This document shows positions 1 to 8,354 of a stretch of 64,000 bases of DNA, piece by piece (position 1 is the stretch's first letter; every line of letters starts with the position of its first letter). Both the position numbers and the translations under genes were made by a program. Origin of the DNA: CAWHJN01 sp963829705 (lineage in GTDB: Bacteria > Bacteroidota > Rhodothermia > Rhodothermales > BA12); the NCBI GenBank assembly GCA_963829705.1, contig CAWHJN010000005.1:682001-746000 (forward strand), given 5' to 3'. The notes beneath the pieces were generated by a model, which made no database searches, was not told the origin of the DNA, and was given only the letters and a program-made list of their open reading frames with translations.

Positions 1-1
1 T

Positions 2-496
2 TCACCCTCCACCCAGCCGTGCCAGCGCGTCGCCCGTGAGGCGGTAGACCGTCCACCCGTCCCGGGGCGTCGCGTTCAGGCGTTCGTAGAACGCGATGGC
101 AGGCGCGTTCCAGTCGAGCACCGACCACTCGAAGCGCCCGTAGCCGCGCCGGACGGCGATCTGCGCGAGGTGGACGAGCAGTGCTTTGCCGACGCCTCGG
201 CCCCGCGCCTCGGGCACGACGAACACGTCTTCGAGGTACATCCCCGGCTTGCCCAGAAACGTGGAGTACGACGGGAAGAAGAGCGCGAACCCCACAGGCG
301 TCTCGCCCAGATACGCCAGCACCACCTCGGCAGCGGGCCGGTCGCCGAAGAGCGTGGCGCGCAGGTCGGCCTCGGTGACGACGGCCTCGTGGCGCAGTTT
401 TTCGTAGACGGCGAGTTGCTGGATGAAATCGAGGATGAGCGGCACGTCGGCCACCTCGGCGGGGCGCAGCGTGAGGGGGGCGGCAGGCGGAATCAT
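2..496 (-). CDS. GNAT-family N-acetyltransferase (diamine acetyltransferase-like)
   Basis: A 164-residue single-domain GNAT enzyme, expected to transfer acetyl from acetyl-CoA to a small amine or amino acid. The acetyl-CoA loop is VPEARGRGVGKAL near residues 94-106, and EWSVLDWNAPAIAFY (about 123-137) is the motif seen in spermidine/spermine and thialysine acetyltransferases; the exact substrate is inferred. The ATG at 496 was chosen because the family fold starts there; the frame stays open upstream but that stretch is low-quality sequence. The gene is divergent from the methyltransferase at 633, sharing a 136-base spacer. The stop codon lies 2 bases inside the window, so the gene is complete. 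Confidence 0.88.
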   Translation of the reverse strand: MIPPAAPLTLRPAEVADVPLILDFIQQLAVYEKLRHEAVVTEADLRATLFGDRPAAEVVLAYLGETPVGFALFFPSYSTFLGKPGMYLEDVFVVPEARGRGVGKALLVHLAQIAVRRGYGRFEWSVLDWNAPAIAFYERLNATPRDGWTVYRLTGDALARLGGG

Positions 497-556
497 GGCG
501 GGTGGCGTGGGAAGTTCGGGGCACGATGCCTGCCCAAGGTACCGCCCGTGCCCCCG

Positions 557-564
557 TATATTGC
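557..564 (+). promoter_or_regulatory. Weak -7 promoter-like box TATATTGC
   Basis: TATATTGC resembles the Bacteroidota -7 element TAnnTTTG with one T missing. It lies 68 bases before the methyltransferase start. A 9-bp perfect inverted repeat (GGGGCGAAC at 579-587, GTTCGCCCC at 595-603, 7-base loop) would fold in the resulting 5' leader. No clear -33 element is seen. Confidence 0.3.
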
Positions 565-599
565 GCGCCGTCAGGAGAGGGGCGAACGGAGAACGTTCG

Positions 600-622
600 C
601 CCCCCGCACTTCGCACTTTTCT
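600..622 (-). repeat. Weak copy of the GGAA-rich intergenic repeat
   Basis: Read on the minus strand this stretch contains GAAAAGTGCGAAGTGCGG, similar to the GAAAGTGGGAACGCGG core of the better copies at 23.2, 26.8, 48.9, 49.2, 61.2 and 63.2 kb. It abuts the methyltransferase start codon. The match is partial. Confidence 0.3.
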
Positions 623-632
623 CCACCCCACC

Positions 633-1367
633 ATGCCCGCAGAATCGACCGACCGCGCCCGGTGGCGCGAGGCGCAGGAGTATGAACAGGCGTGGTGGCA
701 GGCCCGCGAAGGGGCCGTCAACCCCGAGTTTTACCGGAACTACGCCCGCGCGGTGCGCGAGGAAGTGTCGCCGTGGATCACGCTGGACGAGGGCACCCGC
801 ATCGTCGAAGTCGGCAGTGGGGCGGCGGGCATCGTGACGGGGCTGCCCGGCGAGCGGACGGCGACAGACCCACTCGAAAACTACTACGGCTCGGTGCCCA
901 CGTTCGTCGCCGGGCGCGACCCGGCGGTGCGCTACCTCGCCGCGCAGGGCGAGGCGCTGCCCCTGCCGGACGGCGCGTTCGACCTGGCGCTATGCGACAA
1001 TGTGCTCGACCACTGCGAGAACCCCCAGCAGGTGCTGGCCGAGGTGCGGCGCGTGCTGCGGCCCGGCGGCGTGTTCTGGCTGCGCGTTCACGTCTACCAC
1101 CGCTGGGGGGCTTTCGTCCGGCACGTCGCCGAGCGCTTCCGCGTGGACGCCGGGCACCCGCACACCTTCACCGCCGCCTCGCTCGACGCACTTGTGGCGC
1201 GCTCGGGCTTCGACGTGCAGCAGCGCGCGGGCACGTCGTTCGCGCACACGTGGCAGCGCGAGGTGGCGCGCGGGCTGCGTGGATCGGCCAAAGACCTCAT
1301 CAAAGCCGCTACTTTCGCCACGCGCCGCCACGCCGTGCTCGTGCTCCAGAAGCCGGACGACGCCTGA
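633..1367 (+). CDS. Class I SAM-dependent methyltransferase
   Basis: A 244-residue Rossmann-fold methyltransferase of the Methyltransf_11 type. Motif I is VEVGSG (residues 58-63), an acidic turn follows at TDPLENYYG, the post-I core is GEALPLPDGAFDLALCDNVLDH in two pieces around residues 108-130, and LRPGG marks the end of the core sheet. These are cofactor-binding features; the acceptor is not identifiable. The start was placed at the ATG at 633, preceded by a C-rich leader, because upstream in-frame sequence is antisense to the GNAT gene's leader. The next gene, a sigma factor, begins about 30 bases downstream on the same strand but has its own promoter box. Confidence 0.85.
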   Translation: MPAESTDRARWREAQEYEQAWWQAREGAVNPEFYRNYARAVREEVSPWITLDEGTRIVEVGSGAAGIVTGLPGERTATDPLENYYGSVPTFVAGRDPAVRYLAAQGEALPLPDGAFDLALCDNVLDHCENPQQVLAEVRRVLRPGGVFWLRVHVYHRWGAFVRHVAERFRVDAGHPHTFTAASLDALVARSGFDVQQRAGTSFAHTWQREVARGLRGSAKDLIKAATFATRRHAVLVLQKPDDA

Positions 1368-1388
1368 CATCCGGCGAACGCGTGCGGC

Positions 1389-1396
1389 TATCTTTG
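1389..1396 (+). promoter_or_regulatory. -7 promoter box TATCTTTG for the sigma-factor gene
   Basis: An exact match to the Bacteroidota TAnnTTTG element. The expected transcription start, 4 to 6 bases downstream, falls on or next to the GTG at 1400, so the mRNA would be leaderless or nearly so. A TTG-type -33 element is not obvious; TGACAT at 1364-1369 is the nearest candidate. Confidence 0.55.
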
Positions 1397-1399
1397 CAG

Positions 1400-1984
1400 G
1401 TGATTTCCCGCGCTGCTGTGCTTCCGCCGTTTCTCGTCCTCCTCGCCCTCCACACGCCCGACCCCGACGCGGCCCGGCTGGCGGCGCGCATCCGGGATGG
1501 CGACCACGCGGCGTTCCGGGCGTTTTTCGACGAGCACCACGGCGCGCTGCTGGCGTTCCTGCACCGCCGCCGCGTGCCGCTCGCCGTGGCCGACGACCTC
1601 GCGCAGCAGGCGTTCGTGTACGTCTGGGAGCACCGCGCCACCATCGACACGGGAAGGTCGCTGCGGGCTTACCTCTACCGCATCGCGTACACGCGCGCAC
1701 TCAACCATGTCCGCGACACCGCCCGCCTCGACGCGTCGCCCGACGAGTGGGAAGGCACGCCGGAGGGCGACGCCGCCTCGCTCGCGCTCGTCGAGGAAGC
1801 CGTCGGGAACGCCATCGCCGAACTGCCCGAGCGGCGGCGGGCCGTCTTCGAACTGTGCTTTTTGCAGGGCCTCACGCACCGCGAAGCCGCCGACGCGCTG
1901 GGCATCAGCCCGAAGACCGTCGAGCACCAGATGGGCCACGCACTCAAATTCCTGCGCGAGCGGCTGCGAGCATTCGTCGAGTAG
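1400..1984 (+). CDS. ECF-type RNA polymerase sigma-70 factor
   Basis: A sigma factor of 194 residues from GTG 1400, or 188 from GTG 1418. Region 2 spans the stretch from FRAFFDEHHGALLAFL to YRIAYTRALNHVRDT; region 4 is LPERRRAVFELCFLQGL followed by THREAADALGISPKTVEHQM, the helix-turn-helix that reads the -35 element. The PKTVEHQMGHALK end is typical of Bacteroidota ECF factors. The first dozen residues are unusually hydrophobic (VLPPFLVLLAL), yet no later in-frame start exists before region 2. No FecR-type anti-sigma or TonB receptor gene follows, so it is an orphan ECF factor here. Confidence 0.85.
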   Translation: MISRAAVLPPFLVLLALHTPDPDAARLAARIRDGDHAAFRAFFDEHHGALLAFLHRRRVPLAVADDLAQQAFVYVWEHRATIDTGRSLRAYLYRIAYTRALNHVRDTARLDASPDEWEGTPEGDAASLALVEEAVGNAIAELPERRRAVFELCFLQGLTHREAADALGISPKTVEHQMGHALKFLRERLRAFVE

Positions 1985-1987
1985 CGC

Positions 1988-2080
1988 TCAGGGCACGGGG
2001 CACAGCCCCAGCGTCATCTGCCATACGAACGACGCGGTGATGACGACGCCTATGGCGATGCGGACGGGGGTGGATTTCAT
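1988..2080 (-). CDS. Possible 30-residue single-span membrane protein
   Basis: ATG at 2080 opens a 30-codon frame: a short basic start (MKSTPVR), one hydrophobic segment (IAIGVVITASFVW) and a short tail ending CPVP. It sits alone between the convergent sigma-factor gene and the PPK2 gene, with a pyrimidine-rich leader like other genes here. There is no family assignment. It may be chance, given the length. Confidence 0.3.
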   Translation of the reverse strand: MKSTPVRIAIGVVITASFVWQMTLGLCPVP

Positions 2081-2141
2081 GGTAACCGGTGAAGGGGGAC
2101 TGGTAGGGTGCAGAAGGCTCTGCCGTTAACCGTCACCCCCA

Positions 2142-2969
2142 TCAACGAATCGATTCCGGCGGATAGTCTTCGATGTCGAACGTCGGCGGCGGGTATTGCG
2201 GGTCGAGGGTTTCGAGCGTCTCGCGCAGCAGTTGGGTGATGGCGAGGTCGCGAAACCACCGTTCTTCGGCGGGAATGACGTACCACGGTGCGGCCTCCGT
2301 CGAGCAGCGTTCGAGGGCGATTTCGTAGGCGCGCCGGTACGCGCTCCACTTTTCGCGCTCATCGAGGTCGCCGGGGTTGAACTTCCAGTGCTTGTCCGGG
2401 CGTTCGAGGCGGCGGATGAGGCGCTCGCGCTGGTAGTCTTTCGAAACGTGCAGCATCACCTTGACGATGCGCGTGCCCGCATCCGTCAGCAGCTTTTCGA
2501 AGGCGTTGATATGGTCGTAGCGCCGTTCGATCACGTCGGCCTCGGCCCATTTGTGGACGCGCACGATGAGCACGTCTTCGTAGTGCGACCGGTTGAAGAT
2601 GCCGATGTGCCCCTTGCGCGGCGCGTGGGCATGGACGCGCCACAGAAAGTCGTGGGCCTTTTCCTCGTCGCTCGGCGCCTTGAAACTCGTCACCACGCAG
2701 CCCTGCGGATTAAGCCCCTTCGTGACGTGCCGGATGGTGCTGTCCTTGCCCGCCGTGTCCATCGCCTGCAAGATGAGCAGGAGGGACTGCTCGCCCTCGG
2801 CGTACAGCTTTTCCTGGAGATCGGCGAGGTGCTTCAGGTTTTTGTGCGACTGCTCTTTCGCGTCGTCTTTGTCGACGTCCTGCGTGTCGGCGGGGTCGCG
2901 GCTGGCGAGCGAAACGGACGCACCGGGGGCGACGCGGTACTGTTCGAGATCGACGGTGAGGTGGGACAT
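2142..2969 (-). CDS. ppk2: Polyphosphate kinase 2 family phosphotransferase
   Basis: A 275-residue PPK2 protein, which moves phosphate between inorganic polyphosphate and nucleotides in the cytosol. Walker A is DTAGKDST (residues 71-78), Walker B lies in GIFNRSHYEDVL (123-134), and the arginine-rich lid is ERLIRRLERPDKHWKF near residues 190-205. Length and start agree with single-domain PPK2 enzymes; whether it prefers NMP or NDP cannot be read with certainty. It is transcribed away from the hybrid two-component gene, with its own -7 box 22 bases upstream of the start. Confidence 0.93.
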   Translation of the reverse strand: MSHLTVDLEQYRVAPGASVSLASRDPADTQDVDKDDAKEQSHKNLKHLADLQEKLYAEGEQSLLLILQAMDTAGKDSTIRHVTKGLNPQGCVVTSFKAPSDEEKAHDFLWRVHAHAPRKGHIGIFNRSHYEDVLIVRVHKWAEADVIERRYDHINAFEKLLTDAGTRIVKVMLHVSKDYQRERLIRRLERPDKHWKFNPGDLDEREKWSAYRRAYEIALERCSTEAAPWYVIPAEERWFRDLAITQLLRETLETLDPQYPPPTFDIEDYPPESIR

Positions 2970-3311
2970 GGCGGGCGGATGCTGGAAAACGCCAAGCTAC
3001 ACGATCGCGCCGCCTGCCGCCGCGCCTGCCGACATGTTGATTCCAACGGTGCGGTGTGCTACTCTGGCTGCACGGGTTTTTACCAGGACGTACGCCTCCT
3101 GTAGAACACACCCACTTGAGGTGGCTCCCACGAAACGAGTGGGGTGTCTCTACACACCTTGGTGGCCTGCACCTCCGGCACTCCGCGCCACCTCCCTCGG
3201 CGGAGGATGACGCTCCTGCCGCGCTGAACGTCACAAGCAGGGCGCGCTGCCGTATATAGCCGATGGCCGTACCGGTCTGACCATCCCCTAGGTACGCATT
3301 CGGGTTCTTTC
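2970..3311. other. Divergent intergenic region, no gene seen
   Basis: A 342-base spacer between the divergently transcribed PPK2 and hybrid two-component genes. It holds the PPK2 promoter box at 2992-2999 and a TATATAGC string at 3253-3260 that could serve the right-hand gene. The open frames crossing it have no family signature. Confidence 0.6.
2992..2999 (-). promoter_or_regulatory. -7 promoter box TAGCTTGG for ppk2
   Basis: On the minus strand this reads TAGCTTGG, matching the TA-n-C-TTGG variant found upstream of several minus-strand genes in the window. It lies 22 bases before the PPK2 start codon. Confidence 0.45.
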
Positions 3312-6300
3312 ATGAGGGCAGCATCACGCGCAACACGCGGCAGTTTCCTGCTGGCGGCGATGAGCCTCGCCGCCCTCGGGGCAGGCTGCACGCGCCCCGC
3401 CGCGTCTCCGCCGCCCGAAGTGCCTGGTGCGTCCGCCGATAGCGCGGCGGCGATGCTCCCGACCCGCGCCCGTCCTGCCGATCCGTTTGCCGGAGAGCGT
3501 CTGCTGCGTTTCCGCCACCTCACCCTCGCCGACGGCCTCTCGCAACTGGACGTAAACACCATCTTCCAGGACTCCCTCGGCTTCATGTGGTTTGGCACAG
3601 AGGACGGGCTGAACCGCTTCGATGGGCGGCACATCGTGGTCTTCAGGTCAGCACCCTTCGACACGGCGAGCCTGAGCTCCCCCTGGGTGGTCGAACTTGT
3701 CGGCGAAGGCGGCGCGGGCCTGTGGGTCGCCACGGCGAGTGGTGGGCTGAACCGGTACGACGCTCACACCCAGACTTTCGCGCCCGCCACCGTTCGGGGG
3801 CGGCAGCCGCTGGGCAACGACCTGTTCTCGATGATCGAAAGCCGCGACGGCACGCTGTGGCTGGGGGCACGCTACGATGGGCTGTACCACTACAACCCCG
3901 GTACCGGCCAGGTAGAACACTTCGAGATCGTGTCGGATGACCGGCGCACCCCGGTTCGCGTCCGCATCGACGCACTCGCCGAAGACCTGCAGGGGCGCAT
4001 CTGGGTGGCCACGCACGGGCGAGGATTGAGCCGCTACGATCCGGCACGCGCGGTGTGGACGCACTACCGCACCGCCGTGCCGGGCAGCCTCAGCAGTGTC
4101 GCGAAAGACGCCGCAGGCAACATCTGGATCGGGACGCGGGGCAGCGGGCTGTACCGCTACCGTCCCGGCACCGACGATTTCGTCCGCTACCGACACGCGG
4201 CAGATCCGTGCAGCCCGGGCAGCGACTACGTGAACGCGCTGCTGCCCGAGCCCGACGGCACGCTGTGGGTCGGACTCGGAGACGGCCTGAGCCGCCTCGA
4301 TCCTGCGACGGGCTGCTTCACCACCTACCGCCACGACACCGCCGATCCCCTGAGCCTGCCCCCGGGCGGCGTCATCGCGCTCTACCGCGACCGCGCGGGC
4401 GTCGTCTGGGTGGGCACGACCGAGGGTGTGGGGTTTTTCGAGCGCCACCCGCCGCCGTTCGTGCACCTCGGCGCGCGCGCGGGCGACCCGGCGAGGCTCA
4501 ACGATCCCGAAGTGTGGTCCATCTTCGAGGACCGGAGCGGCACGCTCTGGGTCGGGACCAGCGGGGCGCTCAACGCGGTGGATCCCGCCAGCGGACGCGT
4601 CGAACACTACACGCTCGGTTCGATGGATCCCAAGAAGTTGAGCGGAGGCGGCGTGTTTGGCCTGTACGAAGACCGGGAGGGTGCCTTCTGGGTAGGCACA
4701 TATCTGGGCGGCCTCCACCGGTTCGACCGCGCGACGGGAGCGGTCGTCGAGCGGTTCTCGATGCGCCCCGACGGCGCGAAGGACGAAGAGGCCGTCACCC
4801 CGTGGGGGCTGATGGAAGACAGCCGGGGACGCCTCTGGGCGACGGCCATCAATGGCGGATGCCTCAGCTATCTGGACAAGGAAACGCGCGCGTTCCGCTA
4901 TTACTGCCACGATCCCGACGACCCGAACACGCCTGCCCATGATACCGCGCACGACCTCGTGGAAAGCCGAAACGGAGGCTTCTGGCTGGGCACGTGGGGC
5001 GGCGGTCTGGACTGGTTCGACGCGGATGCGAAGACGTTTCGCCACTACCGGCACGACCCCGCGAACGTCAACACGCCCGCATCGGATTTCGTCACTACTG
5101 TGCACGAAGACGCGCAGGGCCGCGTCTGGCTCGGCCTGTACGGGGGCGGCCTGGACCGCTTCGACCCGGTGACGGACACATTTGTCCACTACAACACCGC
5201 CAACAGCGATTTGCCCAGCGACGCCATCAACGGAATCGAGGAAGATGCGCGCGGTGACCTCTGGATCAGCACGTACCAGGGGCTGGCGCGCCTCACACCC
5301 GCGACCGGGCAGATCCGCACCTATGGGCCGGAAGACGGCATCCAGGACGTGGAGTTCAACAACAACGCCTCGTACCGCTCGTCGGCAGGCGCGCTGTATT
5401 TCGGAGGCATCAAGGGCCTCACCGCCTTCTTCCCCGGGCGCATCGAGGACGATGCGTTCGTGCCGCCCGTGGTGCTGACGGCGATGACCGTTCGGGGGCA
5501 ACCGGCGTCCATCGGGCCGGGGCAGGTGCTGAGCCGCGCGATGCCGTTCACGCGCTCGCTTCGCCTGCGGCACAATCAGCGGGACATCGCCCTGACCTTC
5601 GCCGCGCTGCACTATGTCAACCCCGAGCGCAACCGGTTTCGCTACCGCCTCGAAGGGTACGACGACGTCTGGTACGACGCGGGCTCCGAGCAGAGCGCCG
5701 TGTATACCAACCTCGCGGCGGGCCGGTACACGTTTCGCGTGCAGGCCGCCAACAGCGACGGTGTGTGGAACGAACAGGCCGCCACGCTGGCCCTCACGGT
5801 GCTGCCGCCGTGGTGGCGCACGTGGTGGGCCTACGCGCTCTACGCGCTGCTGGTGCTGGGCGTCCTCTACGGCATCCGGCGGTACGAGCTCAACCGCCTG
5901 CGCCTCAAAGACCGGCTCCACCTCGAACACCTCGAAGCCGAGAAGCTGCGCGACCTCGACGCGGCCAAGAGCCGCTTCTTCGCCAACGTCAGCCATGAAT
6001 TCCGCACCCCGCTGACGCTCACCCTCGGCCCGCTCGACGACCTGCTGGGCGAGCCGCACGGCGCGCTGCCGGCCCCCGTCACCGAGCAGCTTCAGATGGT
6101 GCGGCGCAATGCCCGGCGGCTGCTCGGCCTCATCAACGAGTTGCTCGACGTGGCGAAGCTGGAGGCGGGGCGGATGGTGCTCCAGAAGCAGCGCCACGAC
6201 CTCGTGGACTTCACAGGGCACGTGACGCGCGCCTACGCGGCGCTGGCCGAGCGGCAGGGCCTCGCCTTCCACGTCGAGGTGCCCGGCGCGCCGATGACCG

Positions 6301-7544
6301 CGCAGATCGACGTGCAGCAGTTCGAGAAGGCCGTCGGCAACCTGCTCTCGAACGCCCTCAAGTTCACCCCGCGTGGCGGCACGGTGACAGTGCGCCTGGA
6401 CGCCGGGGACAGCAGCGGTGACGGGCAGCGTGCCTGGGCCTGCCTCCAGGTGTCCGACACTGGCCCCGGCATCCCGCCCGCCGAGCTTCCCTTCGTCTTC
6501 GACCGCTTCTACCAGGTCAGCGAGAGCGAGACGACGTTGCAGCCCGGCACGGGCATCGGGCTGGCGCTGGCGCGCGAACTCGTCGAACTCCACGGCGGCA
6601 CCCTCGCGGTGACGAGCGCGGTGGGCGTGGGCACGACGTTTACCCTCACGCTGCCCCTCGACGACGCGCTGCCCGACGACACGGCGCTCGGGAGCGCGTG
6701 GCTTCGCGCCCGCGCCCGCGAGCGCGCCGAGCGGCTCGAAGACCAGCTCTACACGCCCCTGCCCGTGCCGTACGCCGATGCCGAGTGCGATGCCCGCGAC
6801 GTGACCACCGTGCTCATCGTCGAGGACAATGCCGAGGTGCGGGCGTACCTGGCCAGGCACCTCGCCGACGCCTACCGGGTGCTCGAAGCGCGCGACGGGC
6901 AGGAGGGCCTGGAAACCACGCGCGCCGAGCTTCCCGACCTCGTCATCGCCGACGTGATGATGCCCCGGCTGGGCGGCGTCGAGTTGTGCCGTGCGCTCAA
7001 GCGCGACCCTGCCACAGACTTCATCCCCGTGCTGCTGCTCACCGCCCGCGCCGAGGTCGAGGACAAAATCGACGCCCTCCATGAGCGCGCCGACGACTAC
7101 CTCACCAAACCCTTCGACGTGCGCGAGGTGCGGGCGCGCGTGGACAACCTCATCGAGAGCCGCCGCCGCTGGCGCGAGCGCCTCGACGGCGAGCCCGCCA
7201 CGCCATCACTTTTCACGGGTGACGACGTGTTCGCCGAGCAGGTCTACCGCGTGATCGAACTGCACGCCGCCGACCCGGATTTTGGCGTGGCGCTGCTGGC
7301 CGAGCAAATGGACATCGACCGCTCGCTCCTCTACCGGCGCTTGCAGCACCTCGACCACAGCCCGGCAGAGCTCATCTGGGAGGTGCGCCTCGGGCAGGCC
7401 GCCCGCCTGCTGGCCGGGCGCATGGGCACCGTCAGCGAAGTCGCCTACGGAACGGGTTTCAAGAGCGTCTCCCACTTTTCACGGCGCTTCCGCGAGCACT
7501 ACGGCGTTACACCGTCGGAATACAGCGGGGGCGAGCGGGCCTGA
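3312..7544 (+). CDS. Hybrid two-component system protein (propeller/kinase/receiver/AraC)
   Basis: A 1410-residue one-protein signalling system. A lipoprotein-like signal (Cys26) precedes two-component propeller repeats (about 66-713) of the LWVGT..GLYRYD type, a Y_Y_Y domain (about 761-832), one membrane span (WWAYALYALLVLGVLYGI, about 838-855), a HisKA domain with H-box NVSHEFRTPLTL (phospho-His895), a HATPase (NALKFTPRGG, DTGPGIP, GTGIGLALA), a receiver with phospho-Asp1214 in IADVMMPRLGG, and a C-terminal AraC helix-turn-helix (GFKSVSHFSRRFREHYGVTP). In Bacteroidota such proteins sense oligosaccharides in the periplasm and switch on polysaccharide loci, but no SusC/SusD or glycoside hydrolase genes lie nearby, so its ligand and regulon are unknown. 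Confidence 0.96.
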   Translation: MRAASRATRGSFLLAAMSLAALGAGCTRPAASPPPEVPGASADSAAAMLPTRARPADPFAGERLLRFRHLTLADGLSQLDVNTIFQDSLGFMWFGTEDGLNRFDGRHIVVFRSAPFDTASLSSPWVVELVGEGGAGLWVATASGGLNRYDAHTQTFAPATVRGRQPLGNDLFSMIESRDGTLWLGARYDGLYHYNPGTGQVEHFEIVSDDRRTPVRVRIDALAEDLQGRIWVATHGRGLSRYDPARAVWTHYRTAVPGSLSSVAKDAAGNIWIGTRGSGLYRYRPGTDDFVRYRHAADPCSPGSDYVNALLPEPDGTLWVGLGDGLSRLDPATGCFTTYRHDTADPLSLPPGGVIALYRDRAGVVWVGTTEGVGFFERHPPPFVHLGARAGDPARLNDPEVWSIFEDRSGTLWVGTSGALNAVDPASGRVEHYTLGSMDPKKLSGGGVFGLYEDREGAFWVGTYLGGLHRFDRATGAVVERFSMRPDGAKDEEAVTPWGLMEDSRGRLWATAINGGCLSYLDKETRAFRYYCHDPDDPNTPAHDTAHDLVESRNGGFWLGTWGGGLDWFDADAKTFRHYRHDPANVNTPASDFVTTVHEDAQGRVWLGLYGGGLDRFDPVTDTFVHYNTANSDLPSDAINGIEEDARGDLWISTYQGLARLTPATGQIRTYGPEDGIQDVEFNNNASYRSSAGALYFGGIKGLTAFFPGRIEDDAFVPPVVLTAMTVRGQPASIGPGQVLSRAMPFTRSLRLRHNQRDIALTFAALHYVNPERNRFRYRLEGYDDVWYDAGSEQSAVYTNLAAGRYTFRVQAANSDGVWNEQAATLALTVLPPWWRTWWAYALYALLVLGVLYGIRRYELNRLRLKDRLHLEHLEAEKLRDLDAAKSRFFANVSHEFRTPLTLTLGPLDDLLGEPHGALPAPVTEQLQMVRRNARRLLGLINELLDVAKLEAGRMVLQKQRHDLVDFTGHVTRAYAALAERQGLAFHVEVPGAPMTAQIDVQQFEKAVGNLLSNALKFTPRGGTVTVRLDAGDSSGDGQRAWACLQVSDTGPGIPPAELPFVFDRFYQVSESETTLQPGTGIGLALARELVELHGGTLAVTSAVGVGTTFTLTLPLDDALPDDTALGSAWLRARARERAERLEDQLYTPLPVPYADAECDARDVTTVLIVEDNAEVRAYLARHLADAYRVLEARDGQEGLETTRAELPDLVIADVMMPRLGGVELCRALKRDPATDFIPVLLLTARAEVEDKIDALHERADDYLTKPFDVREVRARVDNLIESRRRWRERLDGEPATPSLFTGDDVFAEQVYRVIELHAADPDFGVALLAEQMDIDRSLLYRRLQHLDHSPAELIWEVRLGQAARLLAGRMGTVSEVAYGTGFKSVSHFSRRFREHYGVTPSEYSGGERA

Positions 7545-7720
7545 TACGGTGAAGTACGCCGCCGCATGCGCTGGCCGAAACCGCTCCGTCTGTCTGTGAC
7601 GCGGCACGTACATGCCAAGATTGTGTGAGGAAGGGGGCATATTACGCCTCCGTCATCGTTGGCAGAAACGGCCTGCCGGGCTGGTGGGGTAGGCACCCCA
7701 CATCAACCCCTATCCAACCC

Positions 7721-8290
7721 ATGAAATCACTCCGATTGCTCCTGCTCACAGGAGCCCTTACCCTCGTCGCGCTCCCCCTTCAGGCCCAGCATCAGGGGCA
7801 CGAGATGAAGAAAGACACGACGGTGATGGCTGACACCTCGGGCACCATCATCGGCGTCGTCAAGGCGCGTGGCTCGTTCATGACGCTCCTCAAAGCCATC
7901 GAGGCCGCCGGGCTCACCGAGACGCTGATGGGCAAAGGCCCCTTCACCGTTTTCGCGCCCACCGACGCCGCTTTCGGCAAACTGGATGCAAAGGCCGTCG
8001 CGCAACTGCTCGAACCGGGCAACCGCGAACAGTTGCGTATGCTGCTGGGATTCCACGTGATCGAAGGGGAGCGCTTCACCGCGAGTGACCTGCAGAGTCG
8101 CGCGGGTCAGCTCAGCTACCAGCTTCAGACGATGGGCGGGCTGCTGGCCATCTCGAGCGCCGAACAGGGCGTGCTCATCGGCGGTGCGGCCGTGTCGGTG
8201 CCCGACATCAAGGCATCCAACGGCATTATCCACGTGATGAGCGGCGTCATTACGCCTCCGGCGTTGAACGACAAGCTGGGCAACAACTGA
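7721..8290 (+). CDS. Secreted fasciclin-domain protein
   Basis: A 189-residue exported protein: signal peptide MKSLRLLLLTGALTLVALPL ending near AQA (residues 1-22), then one FAS1 domain with the two conserved boxes, FTVFAPTDAAFGKL and the C-terminal NGIIHVMSGVI. FAS1 proteins act in adhesion or matrix binding at the cell surface; the specific partner is unknown. The ATG at 7721 was chosen over the upstream frame because it begins the signal peptide. The gene is monocistronic, with a strong intrinsic terminator 25 bases past its stop. Confidence 0.93.
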   Translation: MKSLRLLLLTGALTLVALPLQAQHQGHEMKKDTTVMADTSGTIIGVVKARGSFMTLLKAIEAAGLTETLMGKGPFTVFAPTDAAFGKLDAKAVAQLLEPGNREQLRMLLGFHVIEGERFTASDLQSRAGQLSYQLQTMGGLLAISSAEQGVLIGGAAVSVPDIKASNGIIHVMSGVITPPALNDKLGNN

Positions 8291-8314
8291 GTGCCTTTCG
8301 AGGTCATGCTCACG

Positions 8315-8349
8315 AGGGGCGGTTCCGCAGGGAGCCGCCCCTTATTTTT
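8315..8349 (+). terminator. Intrinsic terminator of the fasciclin gene
   Basis: A 12-bp stem (AGGGGCGGTTCC, 8315-8326; GGAGCCGCCCCT, 8331-8342; one G-T pair) with a 4-base loop, followed by TATTTTT. The T-tract doubles as a possible promoter box for the next gene. Confidence 0.88.
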
Positions 8350-8350
8350 G
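8343..8350 (+). promoter_or_regulatory. -7 promoter box TATTTTTG inside a terminator T-tract
   Basis: TATTTTTG is a full match to TAnnTTTG and lies within the T-run of the fasciclin terminator. The gene starting at 8355 begins 5 bases later, so transcription would start on its ATG. A -33 element would have to lie in the terminator stem, and no TTG is present there. Confidence 0.4.
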
Positions 8351-8354
8351 GCCG

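Noticed and set aside
3648..7082. A very long open frame (over 1100 codons) antisense to the hybrid two-component gene
   Set aside because: Its composition (Arg, His, Val, Gly runs) is the mirror of GC-rich codons on the plus strand, and the plus frame has all expected domains in order.
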